Assembly (NCBI RefSeq): GCF_027244095.1
Contig: NC_069669.1
Coordinates: 2,940,501-3,004,500 of the forward strand
Reading direction: 5' to 3'
Length of the DNA stretch: 64,000 bases
From: Hemicordylus capensis
Lineage: Eukaryota; Chordata; Lepidosauria; Squamata; Cordylidae
Shown here: piece after piece, positions 22,359 through 33,279 of the stretch
Numbering within the stretch: the stretch's first letter is position 1
How the letters are laid out: the number at the start of each line of letters is the position of its first letter
Translations under genes and position numbers: made by a program
The notes under the pieces: model-generated
The model's database searches: none
Told to the model about the DNA's origin: nothing
Seen by the model: only the letters and a program-made list of their open reading frames with translations

Positions 22359-25300
22359 ATTCATTCAATTTCTATACTGCCCTTTCAAATATGGCTCAGG
22401 GTGGTTTACGCAGAGAAATAATAAATAAATAAGATGACTCCATGTCCCCAAAGGGCTGTGCTGGGGGCGGGGGACAGGGCCAGTTACTCTCCCCCTGCTA
22501 ATCTGATAATAAATCCTTGTTGCTGAAGTGTTGCTACTCTTCACTTTGGGTATGCCTCAGTCACACACCTTTGGAGGCCTAGGACTGCTCAGCCCCTTTT
22601 GGGAGGATTTTGCCACTTTACCCTCCCCCGGGAGTCTTATATGGAAAGAGTGGTTTGTCCCACATCAAAATAAAGTGGATGGTGGCAGCCTCCCGTGAAT
22701 CCCTTGCAGACAAGGAGTCAGCCCCAGTGAACTCCCCCCTCCCCTTCCTCTGGCTCTGGCCGGAGTCACAACATTCACCAAGTCTCTTTCCTCCCTTCCA
22801 GCCAAAGAAGGGAGGCGGCATCTCCTTCAACTCCACAGTGATGCTGACCCAGTGCTCCGAGAAGCTGGTGCAACTCATCCTCCACGAATACAGTATCCTT
22901 CTCATGGCACTCCCGAGTGTGCCGACATCCAGTGTAATTTTCCCGGTACACTTCTAAGGAGAATCCCGTATGGCTCGATAGGCAAATCCAGCCGCGGGCT
23001 GAATCTCAACCTACGTGGATATTTCACCTTAACTCTGCCCACTAAAGAAATCTTCAATGCAGAGGTTCTGTTCAGGGAAGACTGCTCTCCAGATGAGTTC
23101 ATTGATGTGATTGTTGGCAACCGGGTCTACATGCCCTGCCTTTATGTGAGTATCATGTGGAGAACTCCATTCTTCAGCCAAACAAGACAGGGTCAGTGTT
23201 GTTGCCAACCTTCAACAGAGAGTTCATTGCTTGAAAGGGCCTCACTCTGCATACCCCTTTAGTTGTCGTATGGCCACTCAGTTCTGTGTGTTCTGGTCAT
23301 TCTTATGACCGGGTGGGGAGCAGGGAGCTAGAGAGAAAGCAGGCACCTACCTGCTCCCTCCCACACGATCGGAGCCTCTGTTTGGGCTCCACCGCCCGCA
23401 CACCCACACGAGTGGTGTGGCGCCAAGCCCAGTGGAAGTTGGGGAGCAAGCCAGGGCCTCCAGATATCCCACCGTGCACCACATGACCAGCACAGTGCAT
23501 TGGGTAAGCTCCACACTGCCGGCCCGCACCTCCTCTCCCTCAGCTCTATGATAAAGATGGTAGTGAATGAGGTAGGAGGTGTGCATTTCAAGCCTGGGTT
23601 GCCGACCAGGGCTACCCAGGGGAGGAGAGGTGGCTTCGGGAGCAACAATCCTGGGGATGCTGACAACCAGCTCTACCTGGACATGCCCTGTCCTACCCAG
23701 GTAGGGCTGGTCATGAGAATGCTGTTGTAGTCTCCTAATCAGTCACAGCCCAGTGGTGATAAAGTGGAGGAAATTATCTAAAATAAGTTAGAGGGGAGCT
23801 GGTCTTGTGGTAGCAAGCTTGACTCTTAGCTAAGCAGGATCCACCCTGGTTGCATATGAATGGGAGACTAGATGTGTGAGCACTGGAAGATATTCCCCTC
23901 TTAGGGGATGGAGCCGCTCTGGGAAGAGCAGAAGGTTCCAAGTTCCCTCCCTGGCAGCATCTCCAAGATAGGGCTGAGAGAGACTCCTGCCTGCAACCTT
24001 GGAGAAGCCGCTGCCAGTCTGTGAAGACAATACTGAGCAAGATAGACCAAGGGTCTGACTCAGTATATGGCAGCTTCCTATGTTCCTAAATAGGCTGAAA
24101 AGTCTGAAAGATAATTCTGCACTATTGTTCTTGCAGGACTGTCTGTGTATAGAGTAGCAGAGAGGTCTCTGCCCCCCAGAAGTTCCAGTTTTGGTTGGAG
24201 GGGAAAGGGATAAGCTGGGTCTCCTTTCCAATGATTATATAGATCCCTTCATCCCATTGATTTAGGTATATAACAAAATCGATCAGATCTCCATGGAGGA
24301 AGTGGACCGCCTGGCCCGGAAAGCCCACAGTGTGGTGATCAGGTGAGATGAGCCTCCACACCCTCAGTGGGTTTATTATTATTAATATTATTTTTATTAT
24401 TTTTTTCATTTATATCCCGCTCTTCCTCCAAGGAGCCCAGAGAGGTGTACTACATACTTCAGTTTCTCCTCATAACAACCCTGTGAAGTAGGTTAGGCTG
24501 AGAGCGAAGTGACTCAGAGTCACCCAGCTAGTCTCATGGCTGAATGGGGATTTGAACTCGGGTCTCTCCAGTCCTAGTCCAGCACTCTAACCACTACACC
24601 ATGCTAGCTCTCTTTTTGGTGGGGTGGTGGGGAAGAGGAGCTATAAACTCTGAGTCCTTCACAGGTACTTCAACACTCTTCTTTTTCTCTGGATTGAACC
24701 AGGGAATGTTTGAGAGCAAAAAAGGGCTGACAGTGTCCCAATTAATGACTCACCCCACCTGTATGTGATAATAAACAGGTGCCCAATCAGCAGGGCAGAG
24801 GCTGCTTACTTACTTCCCTATTTCTTCCTCTCTGGAGCTGAAAAGGCAGCATAAAACCAGTTGTTTTAGAATAAAGAAGCCCCTCTAATGCCATCAGTGA
24901 GAAAAGGGTAAGAATCTTGAGGGCTGTTTTTTGCAAAAAAACCCTAAATATACTGTAGGCATTCTGACAATAGCTTATGAGTTGCCATAGGCTACATGTG
25001 GTTTGTATGTAATTTGTTCCCAATAATTGTGGCTGCAGATGATGGGAGTTGTAGTCCGGCAACATCGGGGGGGCCCAAGGTTGGATGCCCCTATTCTGTA
25101 GCACATGGACTGATCCTGTTTGTCCCATGTGAAGTTTTCACCCACTTGACCATCTTCATCAGGTTTGCCCTTAGGATTGGGAACCCCTGATTATTTTTTA
25201 TTTACATTTTATATCCCGCTCTTTCTCCAAGGAGCCCAGAGCAATGTACTACATACTTAGGTTTCTCCTCACAACAACCCTGTGAAGTAGGCTAGGCTGA

Positions 25301-28300
25301 GAGAGAAGTGACTGGCCCAGAGTCACCCAGCTAGTTTCATGGCTGAATGGGGATTTGAACTCGGGTCTCCCCGGTCCTAGTCCAGCACTCTAACCACTAC
25401 ACCACACTGGCTCTCTTAAGCTTGGTAGCCCCTAGAGTGTGGTAAACCCTTTGCTGGTACAGTGTTCTGGGTGGTGCTGCCACTTATGACAAAACGCACA
25501 CCTCCATCATCTTGAAGCAAGAACATCTCTCCACAATGTCTAACAGGCACGCCCTTCACCAATTCCCTAATCTTATCTGACATAGGAGATGGGGACATTT
25601 TGCATCTCACCACCTGGAGGGGAGGTAAATAGGATACTCTTTGAACTACAGAAGCCATCTGATGGCGCAGTGGGGAAATGACTTGAATAGCAAGCCAGAG
25701 GCTGCTGGTTCGAATCCCTGCTGGTGTGTTTCCCAGACTATGGGGCACACCTATATCAGGCAGCAGCGATCTAGGAAGATGCTGAAAGGCATCATCTCAT
25801 ACTGTGCGGAAGGAGGTAATGGTGAACCCCTCCTCTTTTCTACCAAAGACAACCACAGGGCTCTGTGGGCGCCAGGAGTTGACACCGACTCGATGGCACA
25901 CTTTACCTTTACCTTGAACTACAGACAGGTGTGAGACCCACAGTTGCCTGAATCTGTGTCTAAGCCGGGTCAGTGGCTTTAGATCAGTCTTCGACTGGTA
26001 GCAGCCTACCTCAAAGGAGTAGCGTGCTCCTCTTTTTCGTCACATCGCCGCTCTGCATTCACAGCTGCCTGTCTCTCCCGCTCTCCCTAGCTGTGGCATG
26101 AAGCTGAACTTGGACTACCTGTTGGAGATGCTGTGGGAATACCTGGCCCTTACCTGTATCTTCACCAAGAAAAGAGGCCGTGAGTAGCATGCTGGCTGGC
26201 AAAGCCAGATCTGCAAATGTTCCGGTTTTTAGGAATCGATAGGGGAAGAAAGAAGACAAACATTTGTATACTGCTTTTCAACAAAAGTTCCCAACGCCTC
26301 ATATCTGTAGCACAGATCCCCAGATCTTTTTCTTGTTCTTCCCCTGTTCTCTGTAGAAAGACCAGACTTCTCCGACGCCATAATTCTACGGAAAGGGGCC
26401 TCTGTAGAACATGTGGTAAGTATCCAGCAGTCAGGAAACTTTTTTAAAAAGAGGTTCTGCAGCACCACTCAGCACAAGTGTTTCCTCTAATTTTTTTTTA
26501 ATAGAATTTTTTAATTTTTTTTAAACTGAAGAATGAATAAAGGAAAGCTACATCAAAAATATCCAAAATACAAGAGATATCTAACATTACAAATTGTTAT
26601 CAACACTGGAAAAAGGAGAAAAACAACCACCTCTTCCCTCACTTGTCACTGCAAATAATTTGGTTACTGAATAAAGAAGCAGCCTTACATTTCATAAGTA
26701 CAAAAAAAGTAGAAAAGAACAATTTCTATTTTAAAAATTGCCAAGTTAACAAGAGAAAAGTAAAAGTAAGCCCTGTATATTTGTATTTAAAACAGCTTTC
26801 AAAAATAATAAAATATAAGTATTTGTTTGTTATTTCTCTGTGTAAACCGCCCTGAGCCATTTTTGGAAGGGCAGTATAGAAATCGTGAATGAATGAATAA
26901 GTATACAAAAATTCAAACAACATTCTAAGAAATATAAAGGATATAAGTTAGAAAGAAATATCGTACACTGGATAGCTATAAAACCTTATCAGCTCTTTTT
27001 ACCTTATGTACCAAAAACATCATAAATCAAATCCAGACATTGGGAACAAATGATGACCTTGTCAAATATTATAGGTTATAAAAGGCTCCCAAACAAACAT
27101 AAATGACTCAGTGGACAAACCCTTCTTGTAAGCTGAGAGTCCCTCTAAATTTTTTCATCTATGTGCGGGATGAGTTTTGTTCTGGGCAGTGTGTGCACAC
27201 ATGCATTCAGAATGGGACCTTCCCGATTCAACCTGAGCGGGATCTAACACACTTAAGCGGACATTAAAAAACTTGGGAGCGCACGCTAGAAGGAACACTG
27301 CTCAGCACATTGGATTTCTCTCTCTCTCCTCCACTTTTAGTGCCACCGAATTCACCGGACGTTAGCCAGCCAATTCAAGTACGCATTGGTCTGGGTAAGT
27401 AGGCTTTTGCTGAGCACCTAGCCTGCCCCTGTGTTTACATGCTGCCCTAGACTCCATTTGGGGGCCCACATACATTGGCTTACTAGCTAGCCATTATCTG
27501 TGGTGGCCACTAACCCCTTCACCCTGAGAGATGAGACTTAGGTCCCCAGATGTTGTAGTCTGTCAACATCTGGGGGCCCAAGTTTGAGAACCCCTATCTT
27601 ATATAAATTTTGGAGAAGGCCCTTAGCTCGGGTAAGGGAGTACACGCCTCGTATGCTGGAGGTTTTCTCCCCACCAGAGGAGAGCTGGTCTTGTGGTAGC
27701 AAGCGTGACTTGTCCCCCTAGCTAAGCAGGGTCCACCCTGGTTGCATATGAATGGGAGATTAGAAGTGTGAGCACTGGAAGATATTCCCCTCAGGGGATG
27801 GAGCCGCTCTGGGAAGAGCAGAAGGTTCCAAATTCCTTCCCTGGTATCTCCAGATATGGCTGAGAGAGACTCTTGCCTGCAGCCTTGGAGGAGCCGCTGC
27901 CAGTCTGTGAAGACAATACTGAGCTAGATAGACCAAGGGTCTGACTCAGTATATGGCAACTTCCTATGTTCCTATGTACCATCTCCAGTAAAGGATTCTT
28001 GGGGCTGGGAAGAACCTCATGAGGCCACGGAGATCTCCTGCCCATTGGAATAGACCAGTGGTTCTCAATGTTGCGTCCCCAGATGTTGCTGACCTACAAC
28101 TCACATCATCGCCAGCCACAATGGCTGATGGGAGTTATTGGCCAGCAACATCTATCTGGAGACCCAAGTTTGAGAACCCCTGGAGTAGACAGTACCATTC
28201 TAAATGGTCTGACAGTATCATGTCACTCTTGTATCTTCTTGCCCGAGATCTCGCCCAACGGCCTCTGCTAAAATCCTCTCTTTGGCTTGAAGGGAACCAG

Positions 28301-28379
28301 CACCAAGTACAGCCCTCAACGCGTAGGGCTCAACCACATGATGGAGCACGAAGACGTCATCCAAGTGGTCAAGAAGTAA
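16832..28379 (+). CDS. DRG2: DRG2, developmentally regulated GTP-binding protein 2 (complete)
   Basis: DRG2 is a conserved cytosolic Obg/DRG-family GTPase that associates with polysomes and is stabilised by its partner RWDD1 (DFRP2). Thirteen coding exons join in frame: 16832-16895, 17324-17484, 18230-18319, 18685-18745, 20137-20227, 21759-21831, 22802-22892, 23048-23145, 24266-24342, 26091-26179, 26357-26415, 27341-27394 and 28293-28379. They sum to 1095 nt, or 364 residues, the same length as human. Visible parts are the N-terminal helix [20 protein letters not shown], the P-loop GFPSVGKS (69-76, split by intron 2), G3 DLPG (115-118), G4 NKID (246-249), and a C-terminal TGS region ending [11 protein letters not shown]. 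The start ATG is the first in the exon and matches human MGILEK. Near-perfect agreement with human supports every exon. Confidence 0.97.
17625..17760 (+). mobile_element. CR1-type LINE 3' end, relic
   Basis: It has GGGATGTGGACTAAATGGGC followed by GGTCTGATCCAGCAGGGC. It is in DRG2 intron 2, and a second weaker CR1-like stretch follows to about 17900. Confidence 0.5.
18488..18619. mobile_element. hAT-type palindromic MITE with perfect 8-bp duplication
   Basis: The 132-bp element starts GGGTTCACAACC and ends GGTGGGGAACCCC. It is flanked by AAAATAAG on both sides (18480-18487 and 18620-18627). The core holds ATCACTCCCAGCC and GGGATGATGGGAGTTGTAGT as inverted halves. It is in DRG2 intron 3. Confidence 0.75.
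18773..19074 (-). mobile_element. 5S-rRNA-headed composite SINE
   Basis: On the minus strand the head is at the right (GTCCCCTTAGCTAAGCAGGG, then CCTGGTTGCATATG) and the CR1-like tail at the left (GGAAGTTGCCATATACTGAG read from plus). It starts about 28 nt after the DRG2 exon 4 donor. Confidence 0.75.
19838..19935 (-). mobile_element. LINE/SINE tail, unassigned
   Basis: The inverted tail ATTTGTATACTGCCTTTCAT followed by CAGAGAAATTAAAAC resembles other L2-like 3' ends of this window. Too short to classify. Confidence 0.35.
20293..20408 (+). mobile_element. 5S-rRNA-headed SINE, head only
   Basis: GAGAACTGGTCTTGCAGTAG, GTCCCCTTTGCTAAGCAGGG and GAGCACCATAAGATAT show the 5S-derived head. The copy stops where the fold-back element at 20411 begins. 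Confidence 0.6.
20411..21170. mobile_element. Large fold-back DNA element with about 110-bp hairpin arms
   Basis: The outer parts are inverted relatives rich in GATTC/GAATC (GAGGTTGAATCAATTTGAC on the left, CAATTTGACCTCAAATCG on the right). Inside, about 20583-20692 and 20723-20841 form a long imperfect inverted repeat around a 30-nt centre that is itself palindromic. It lies in DRG2 intron 5. No ORF supports an autonomous element. Confidence 0.6.
21183..21372 (+). mobile_element. tRNA-headed SINE with CR1-like tail
   Basis: GGGGCTGTAGCTTAATGG (A-box region) and AGGTTCACTCCC (B-box) give a clear tRNA-like head. The shared body and tail (AGCCAGATGGACCAAGATC) follow. Confidence 0.7.
21395..21548 (+). 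mobile_element. tRNA-headed SINE, short copy
   Basis: GTGGAGCATCTGCATGCAG, B-box GGGTTCAGTCCC and the tail GGCAGCTTCCTATGTTCCTA are present. The centre is shortened. It directly follows another copy of the same family. Confidence 0.6.
21853..22139 (+). mobile_element. 5S-rRNA-headed composite SINE
   Basis: The head is diverged at its first 20 bases but then reads CTGCTAAGCAGGGCCCACCC, TGGTTTGCATTTGAATGG and GAGACATGTGTGAGCACTG. The tail is GGCAGCTTCCTATGTTCC. It starts about 20 nt after the DRG2 exon 6 donor. Confidence 0.7.
22297..22357. repeat. (TTTC)n microsatellite
   Basis: About 15 uninterrupted TTTC units lie at the tail edge of the inverted L2-like end that follows. Confidence 0.95.
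22358..22505 (-). mobile_element. L2-like LINE 3' end
   Basis: It is the inverse of the element at 45-250: ATTTCTATACTGCCC, GGCTCAGGGTGGTTTACGC and CAGTTACTCTCCCCCTGC. It is in DRG2 intron 6. Confidence 0.5.
23793..24089 (+). mobile_element. 5S-rRNA-headed composite SINE
   Basis: GGAGCTGGTCTTGTGGTAGC, CTTAGCTAAGCAGGATCC and GGTTGCATATGAATGGGAG form the 5S-like head. The tRNA-like middle, body and tail TATGGCAGCTTCCTATGTTC are all present, so this is a nearly whole copy in DRG2 intron 8. Confidence 0.8.
24378..24615 (-). mobile_element. MIR-like CORE-SINE
   Basis: Read on minus: tRNA-like head (TGGTGTAGTGGTTAGAGTGC), B-box GAGTTCAAATCCCC, CORE-like stretch (CTAACCTACTTCACAGGG) and L2-like tail GGGATATAAAT. 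It lies in DRG2 intron 9. Confidence 0.7.
25020..25096. mobile_element. hAT-type MITE, right half
   Basis: GATGATGGGAGTTGTAGTCC and GCCCAAGGTTGGATGCCCCT match the right half of the palindromic MITE family. The left half is missing. Confidence 0.5.
25192..25415 (-). mobile_element. MIR-like CORE-SINE
   Basis: This has the same parts as the copy at 24378 and the same orientation: inverted tail ATTTTATATCCCGCTC at the left, and inverted head GCACTCTAACCACTACACCA at the right. A nearly whole copy. Confidence 0.7.
25653..25913 (+). mobile_element. tRNA-headed SINE with Bov-B-like tail, complete with 12-bp duplication
   Basis: TTGAACTACAGA occurs at both edges (25641-25652 and 25914-25925). The head has TGATGGCGCAGTGGGG and B-box GGTTCGAATCC. 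The 3' end (GGCGCCAGGAGTTGACACCG) resembles the inverted Bov-B end near 36780, and it finishes in ACTTTACCTTTACC. This matches what is known of Sauria/Squam-type SINEs mobilised by Bov-B. Confidence 0.8.
26822..26905 (+). mobile_element. L2-like LINE 3' end, short
   Basis: It contains GTGTAAACCGCCCTGAGCCA and GGGCAGTATAGAAATCGTG, followed by a GAAT-rich tail. The surrounding 26490-27060 is AT-rich and shows nothing else I can name. Confidence 0.55.
27538..27600. mobile_element. hAT-type MITE, deleted copy
   Basis: CCCCAGATGTTGTAGTCTG and CAACATCTGGGGGCCCAAG are the two ends of the family joined with most of the centre missing. Confidence 0.5.
27672..27978 (+). mobile_element. 5S-rRNA-headed composite SINE
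   Basis: Nearly whole: GAGCTGGTCTTGTGGTAGC, CCCCTAGCTAAGCAGGGTCC, CCTGGTTGCATATGAATGGG, GTGAGCACTGGAAGATATTC and tail CAACTTCCTATGTTCCTATG. It is in DRG2 intron 12. Confidence 0.8.
28056..28182. mobile_element. hAT-type palindromic MITE with 8-bp duplication
   Basis: The element begins CAGTGGTTCTCAATGTTG and ends AGTTTGAGAACCCCTG. The flanks GAATAGAC and GAGTAGAC agree at 7 of 8 positions. It is in DRG2 intron 12, about 110 bp from exon 13. Confidence 0.7.
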
Positions 28380-29112
28380 CCCTGCCAACGCCGCTGGTCC
28401 ACCGGTGCCTCGCCCTGCCCTCCCTGCTCTGTAGAGTTCCAAGAGGACTTCATGGTAAATTGTGTGAAAGCCGAAAAACTGGGGGAGCCAACTCCATGTT
28501 GGCTTCTGTAAAGCTTGCACGGAGAGTAGGCCCCACTGGACATGCTGGCAGCGTGAGGTGAGGAGACGGAGGTATGTGGGACCTTGGACTGTTTGTGACT
28601 TAGTGGCCACCAGGTCCTGGCTGTCCAGGAAAGTAAGCTTGGATGGGTGACTCAATGCCCAAAGACCTCCTTTCCATGCTAGTTCGCCTCCAACTGGAAC
28701 AAAATGGCCTCTCTTTTCCAGTTCCAAAACCAGCACTCCCCTCTCTCCATGTGGACAGGACACCATCAAAAGCAATTGCGTGGCACCTGAGGGCTTGTTC
28801 ACAGGATGATTCCCTCTGTCACATTCATCAAGTAACCTGTGGGGGCTCCTTTCTATCCATGGCCTGGCTGAGAGGTTGTGTTAATAACTTTGGCAGGCCG
28901 GGGAACAGGAGAAAAGAGGCTGCCTCTCTTCCCCCCCCATGTGCTGCACATTTTGCAAGAGAGCAATGGAGACACGCCCCTGAGGAAACCGCACATCTTC
29001 CAGGCAGGCCGATGTCCTTGCTTTATCCCTGAATGTTACTCTTTGGTCTCCAGACCCATCGCAAGCCACGCATTATCTGATCTGAAATAAAGAATGGTTC
29101 TTTTTTCTCTTT
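28380..29112 (+). other. DRG2: DRG2 3' untranslated region
   Basis: This runs from the stop codon to just after the AATAAA below. It holds no interspersed repeat, in contrast to the repeat-filled DNA that begins near 29.17 kb. Confidence 0.7.
29086..29091 (+). terminator. DRG2: DRG2 polyadenylation signal AATAAA
   Basis: A canonical AATAAA lies about 707 nt after the DRG2 stop codon, followed by a T-rich stretch (GGTTCTTTTTTCTCTTTGG) as expected downstream of a cleavage site. It is the first canonical signal after the stop codon. Confidence 0.75.
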
Positions 29113-29174
29113 GGAACTCTCAAACGCTGGTGCTGTGATGCCTCATTACTGAATTGTTGCAACCAATGTAGGAA

Positions 29175-29341
29175 AGGAAAGACTGTCTTCGAGTCGGTGT
29201 CGACTCCTGGCGACCACAGCTCCATATGGTTTTCTTGGTAGAATTCAGGAGCGGTTGACCATTGCCTCCTCCCGCACAGTATGAGACGATGCCTTTCAGC
29301 ACCTTGCTATATTGCTGCTGCCCAATATAGGTGTTTCCCAT
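29175..29341 (-). mobile_element. SINE with Bov-B-like tail, head missing
   Basis: The inverted 3' end GAGTCGGTGTCGACTCCTGG and the body motif AGCACCTTGCTATATTGCTG are present. The tRNA-like head is absent. Confidence 0.6.
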
Positions 29342-29461
29342 AGATTCCCATTATTTTAAAAAACATCTATCCCTCTTTTCTTCCACTAGGGAACTTAGAA
29401 GTCATTAACAGGCCTAGGCATGCAAATAAGCAAGACAATATCAAGCCACATAAGGCCGATG

Positions 29462-29556
29462 TTCTCGTGTGGATGTTGCTGAACTACAACTCCCATCATG
29501 ATGGGACTTGTTTGCCTCCAGCTGTTGTGGGACTGCGTTTGAGAACCCCTTCCATA
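29462..29556. mobile_element. hAT-type MITE, diverged
   Basis: TGAACTACAACTCCCATCAT and TTTGAGAACCCC match the family; the centre is rearranged. Confidence 0.45.
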
Positions 29557-29584
29557 AGGCGTTATCCCAACAGTTTTTCAGTTC

Positions 29585-29657
29585 TGCTGTGAAGACAATA
29601 CTGAGCTTAGATGGACCAATGGTCTGACTCAGTATATGGTAGCTTCCTATGTTCCCC
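29585..29657 (+). mobile_element. SINE tail with CR1-like end
   Basis: GAAGACAATACTGAGC, GATGGACCAATGGTCTGACT and AGCTTCCTATGTTCCC are the last third of the CR1-tailed SINE family. Confidence 0.6.
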
Positions 29658-29890
29658 CCAAAAGGCCCTTTAGGGAGCCAGCTCTTTACCGGGGCCCAGA
29701 AGGCATTTAATGATAGGGCCTCACAGCCCTCTAGAGAGGGTGTGGCATTCCTGTGCTGTGGTCCCTCTACTAAAAAGACTCTTTTTTCCCATGCCTCTAC
29801 ACTGAACCTAGGGTGTTGACCGGAAAAGGTGACTCTTAAAGTACCCAGATCTCAAGCAAAAAAAACCCCACCCTACTAAGTGAAACCATG

Positions 29891-30150
29891 GTAAGGTAAA
29901 GTGTGCCGTCAAGTCTGTATCAACTCCTGGCGCCCACAGAGCCCTGTGGTTGTCTTTGGTAGAATAGAGGAGGGGTTTACCATTGCCATCTCCTGCACAG
30001 TAGGAGATGATGCCTTTCAGCATCTTCCTAGATCGCTGCTGCCCGATATAGGTGTTTCCCATAGTCTGGGAAACATACCAGCAAGGATTTGAACTGGCAA
30101 CCTCAGGCTTGCTAGGCAAGTCATTTCCCGCTGGTAGCTTCAGACATTAT
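29891..30150 (-). mobile_element. tRNA-headed SINE with Bov-B-like tail
   Basis: The inverted end GGTAAAGTGTGCCGTCAAGT is at the left; the inverted B-box and head (GGATTTGAACTGGCAACCTC) are at the right. Nearly whole. Confidence 0.7.
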
Positions 30151-30411
30151 GCAGAACCATGGTTAATTTTTATGTCTGAATTATGCCAGTCAAACTGGCT
30201 TATTGCAGATGATCAAAACACAATCTGAACCCAAAGCTTGAAGTTGATTGGTTTGTCCGAACCATGGTCTTGTGTGATGTCTGAACCTGCAATGGTCGTT
30301 AAATCTCTGTTTGTTTAATTAGTTCCACCTTTGTGTGGCTCTCGGATAAAGAAAGGCAAGCCTAGATTGTGGGAAGTAGGGAGAAGGGATATGGTGACTG
30401 TGTCAAGTCAA

Positions 30412-30530
30412 GATCAAGGTTTGCTAAATAAAATAAAGGTTTGCTAAATAAAGGTTTGCTAAATAAAGGTTTGCTAAATAAAAGTTACTTTATTCAATCA
30501 AGGTTTGCTAAATAAAAGTTACTTTAAATG
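30412..30530. repeat. Minisatellite, GGTTTGCTAAATAAA units
   Basis: At least five units of about 17 bp share GGTTTGCTAAATAAA, with two longer units that add AGTTACTTTA. Confidence 0.85.
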
Positions 30531-30734
30531 AACCATGGTTCGCATGATATCTGAACCCAGCAACAGCTCAGATGCAGCGATCAGTTTCAACAGACAATTT
30601 CCAATAAAGTTAGTTTCAAAAGACACCAAAAGCAACAGTTTACCATCACATCTCTCTCTGGGTGTGCCTCTTTCCAGCTCAGAAATGCAGAGGGTATACA
30701 GCAAGCTGCTAATTTCTATTAATTTATTTTCTAG

Positions 30735-31015
30735 ACCAGAGTTGGTTTTGTGGTAGCAAGCATGAATTGTCCCCTTTGCTAAGCAGGCTCAGCCCTGGTT
30801 TGCATTTCAATGGGAGATGACATGTGTGAGCACTGTGATATATTCCCCTGAGGGGATGGGGCTTCTCTGAGAAGAGCATTTGCATGCAGAAGGTTCCCAG
30901 TTCCTTCCCTGGCATCTCCAAGAGACTCCTGCCTGCAACCTTGGAGAAGCTGCTCCCAGTCTGGGTAGATGGACCAATGGCCCAGCTCGGTATATGGAAG
31001 CTTCCTACGTTCCTG
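30735..31015 (+). mobile_element. 5S-rRNA-headed composite SINE
   Basis: GAGTTGGTTTTGTGGTAGC, CTTTGCTAAGCAGGCTCAGC and CCTGGTTTGCATTTCAATGG form the head. The body and tail (GGAAGCTTCCTACGTTCC) follow with a small internal loss. Confidence 0.7.
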
Positions 31016-32331
31016 TGAGTGTTTCAGTAGTACAAGAACAATGAAGCTTCCCATATTCCATCTACTGTTTCCCATACCCTATTAATGATATAATCAGTCA
31101 ATTAATCAGTTCACAAACTTACCGCATGCAAAGAAATGTTACACATGAGGGGGTATGGTGAGGTGAGCAGCCTATCTGACCTTGAAACTCAAGGATCTTC
31201 CCAGCTGAGTTGCCAACCGATCCCAAACTGTCAACAGCCTCTTTAAATATGCCATCTTGTCAATTACAAGCGAATGATGTTCTTTACACACGGGCCAAGT
31301 GAACTCCTTCCACTGTAAGAGGCGAGGCTGTTTTCCTTTTCAGTTTCAAAGCAAAGTGGCCCCCGGCTATCCGAAGTTTCGGAAACACACTTTTGCACGC
31401 GCCCCGGTCTTTCCCAAGCTGCTGCCATCTTGCTAATATCTCCTGGCTCCCTGGTAAGAAAGCTCAGCTGCCTCCATCCACCAGCAAAGGTGAGCATAAT
31501 AGCTGTCATCAAAAATGCATTAGCAACAGCAGCCAGCTGCCAGTCCAGAAGAAACACAATGTTGCAGGCTGCGGAGAGATAGCTAGTCCTGGGCTGGGGA
31601 GCAAAGGACTCCGTGTGGCCCGAAAGCTTAGCATGTTGCCGGAGAACAGTTGCAGTGTGAGCGGAACGTAGATGATCCAGACCCAGGTGAGGTGGGCGTC
31701 TCGGAAGTCTTGTGGGGGGAAAGAATTGTCATTCAATCTCTTCTGCCTGGAGATGGGCTGGTTTGCCTCGGGGCCTAATGGAGGTTGGAGTCTCGTTTCT
31801 CGTTGCATCCAAAGGGGTATTGGCTTCCAAACTCTGCTTTCCGGATTGCACGCGACCACTGTTTGGGGCAGTATAGAAATATTTTAAATAAAAAATAAAA
31901 TAAAATAACCTAAAAACATAGTATAGTGAGTAGAAGAAGCAAAAAGTTAAGGCTGTGAACATAAAACTGTATGTAAAAATTAACATTGGTATCAGAATGA
32001 TACTGAGTATAAAGGGGGCAAGACAGAAAAATTGTGCGGGATATAAATGTAAAATAATAAAAATAATAATACAGAACGGTGTTAAATCTCATTCCATATT
32101 GTATTCTATACTATGTATGGCATCAGCACATCCAACAAGTGGATGCAACATACATACAGGCACTAAAGTGTTGAGTTACTAAATTCTAAACGAATTTTGC
32201 TAGATATGAGGCGAAACTGGCCACATTATAGGATCTAAAGTCATTCTGATCTGTCAAGAGGAAATGAAGATTAAAAAAGAATCAGTACAGCCAGGATATG
32301 CGCTAATATATGGGGAGAATGTCACGATAGT

Positions 32332-32507
32332 ACCTACATACTGAGATTTCTCCTCACAACAACCCTGTGAAGTAGGTTAGGCTGAGAGAGAAGTGACTGG
32401 CCCAGAGTCACCCAGCAACTAGCAAGTATCATGGCTGAAGGGGGATTTGAACTCGGGTCTCCCCGGTCCTAGTCCAGCACTCTAACCATTACACCACGCT
32501 GGTTCAG
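32332..32507 (-). mobile_element. MIR-like CORE-SINE, tail missing
   Basis: The inverted CORE (CAACCCTGTGAAGTAGGTTA) and head (CACTCTAACCATTACACCAC) are clear. The L2-like tail is absent. Confidence 0.65.
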
Positions 32508-33279
32508 TCAAGAGCACATGAGCCATCGTTTCGATCTCACCGGAGCCACAGGGACAAATACGCTTTCCGTCTGGGATCCTTTGATATCTTCCTTCCATCG
32601 CAAGGCATTGCATCAGGCCAATGTCAGAGCTCTGTGGTACTTTGGGAGTGTTAACTGGTTTAAATAGTTGGCAGGGGTAAAGCTCGCACTTTGATTGCCC
32701 CCAAAGACACCAACCGGGATGGAGCCCTGATCAGTTTGCCGCTCCCTCTCTCTTTCCCTTATTTTGACTCTGGCGCTTTCATAGCCCAAGGTTAGCAATG
32801 GGGTGGGTGGGGGGGGCAAAGGGCTGGCTGAAACCTTTCAAAAACGGAGCCGCGTTTGTCTGGTTTTACTTCCCAATGTGGGGGGCACGGCCCCATTTGC
32901 TAGCATTTCCACGCCCCCTGCATCTGATGTCAGACGCAGGGGCGTGCCAGCCTGGGTTCTTTGAACTCATGCGCACAATAGATGCTATGCCCCTGCTCAG
33001 CCAATCAAACTTTAGAGCAGCAAAATAAAACCCGGGATGAATACATGTGTCTTAACAGCACTTTAAAAACCTGCCAGAGATGGGAAGGCTCTTATCTCTG
33101 CAGGGAGCGCATTTCCAGAGCCTCGGGGTGGCAACAGAGAAGGCCCGTCCCTGAGTAGCCACCCGACGAGCCGGTGGCAACTGCAGACGGACCTCTGGCT
33201 GAATGGGAGCTCTAGTCAACATCGGCAGAGGGGATGCGGTTCCTTAGCCCAGGACCAGGGTGACCTTTTATTATATATT

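Noticed and set aside
31264-31890. Possible unannotated exon(s) with splice-like borders near 31.45 kb between DRG2 and MYO15A
   Set aside because: There are short frames on both strands but no recognisable protein, and synteny with mammals gives no gene here. A GT after CCCTGG alone is weak.
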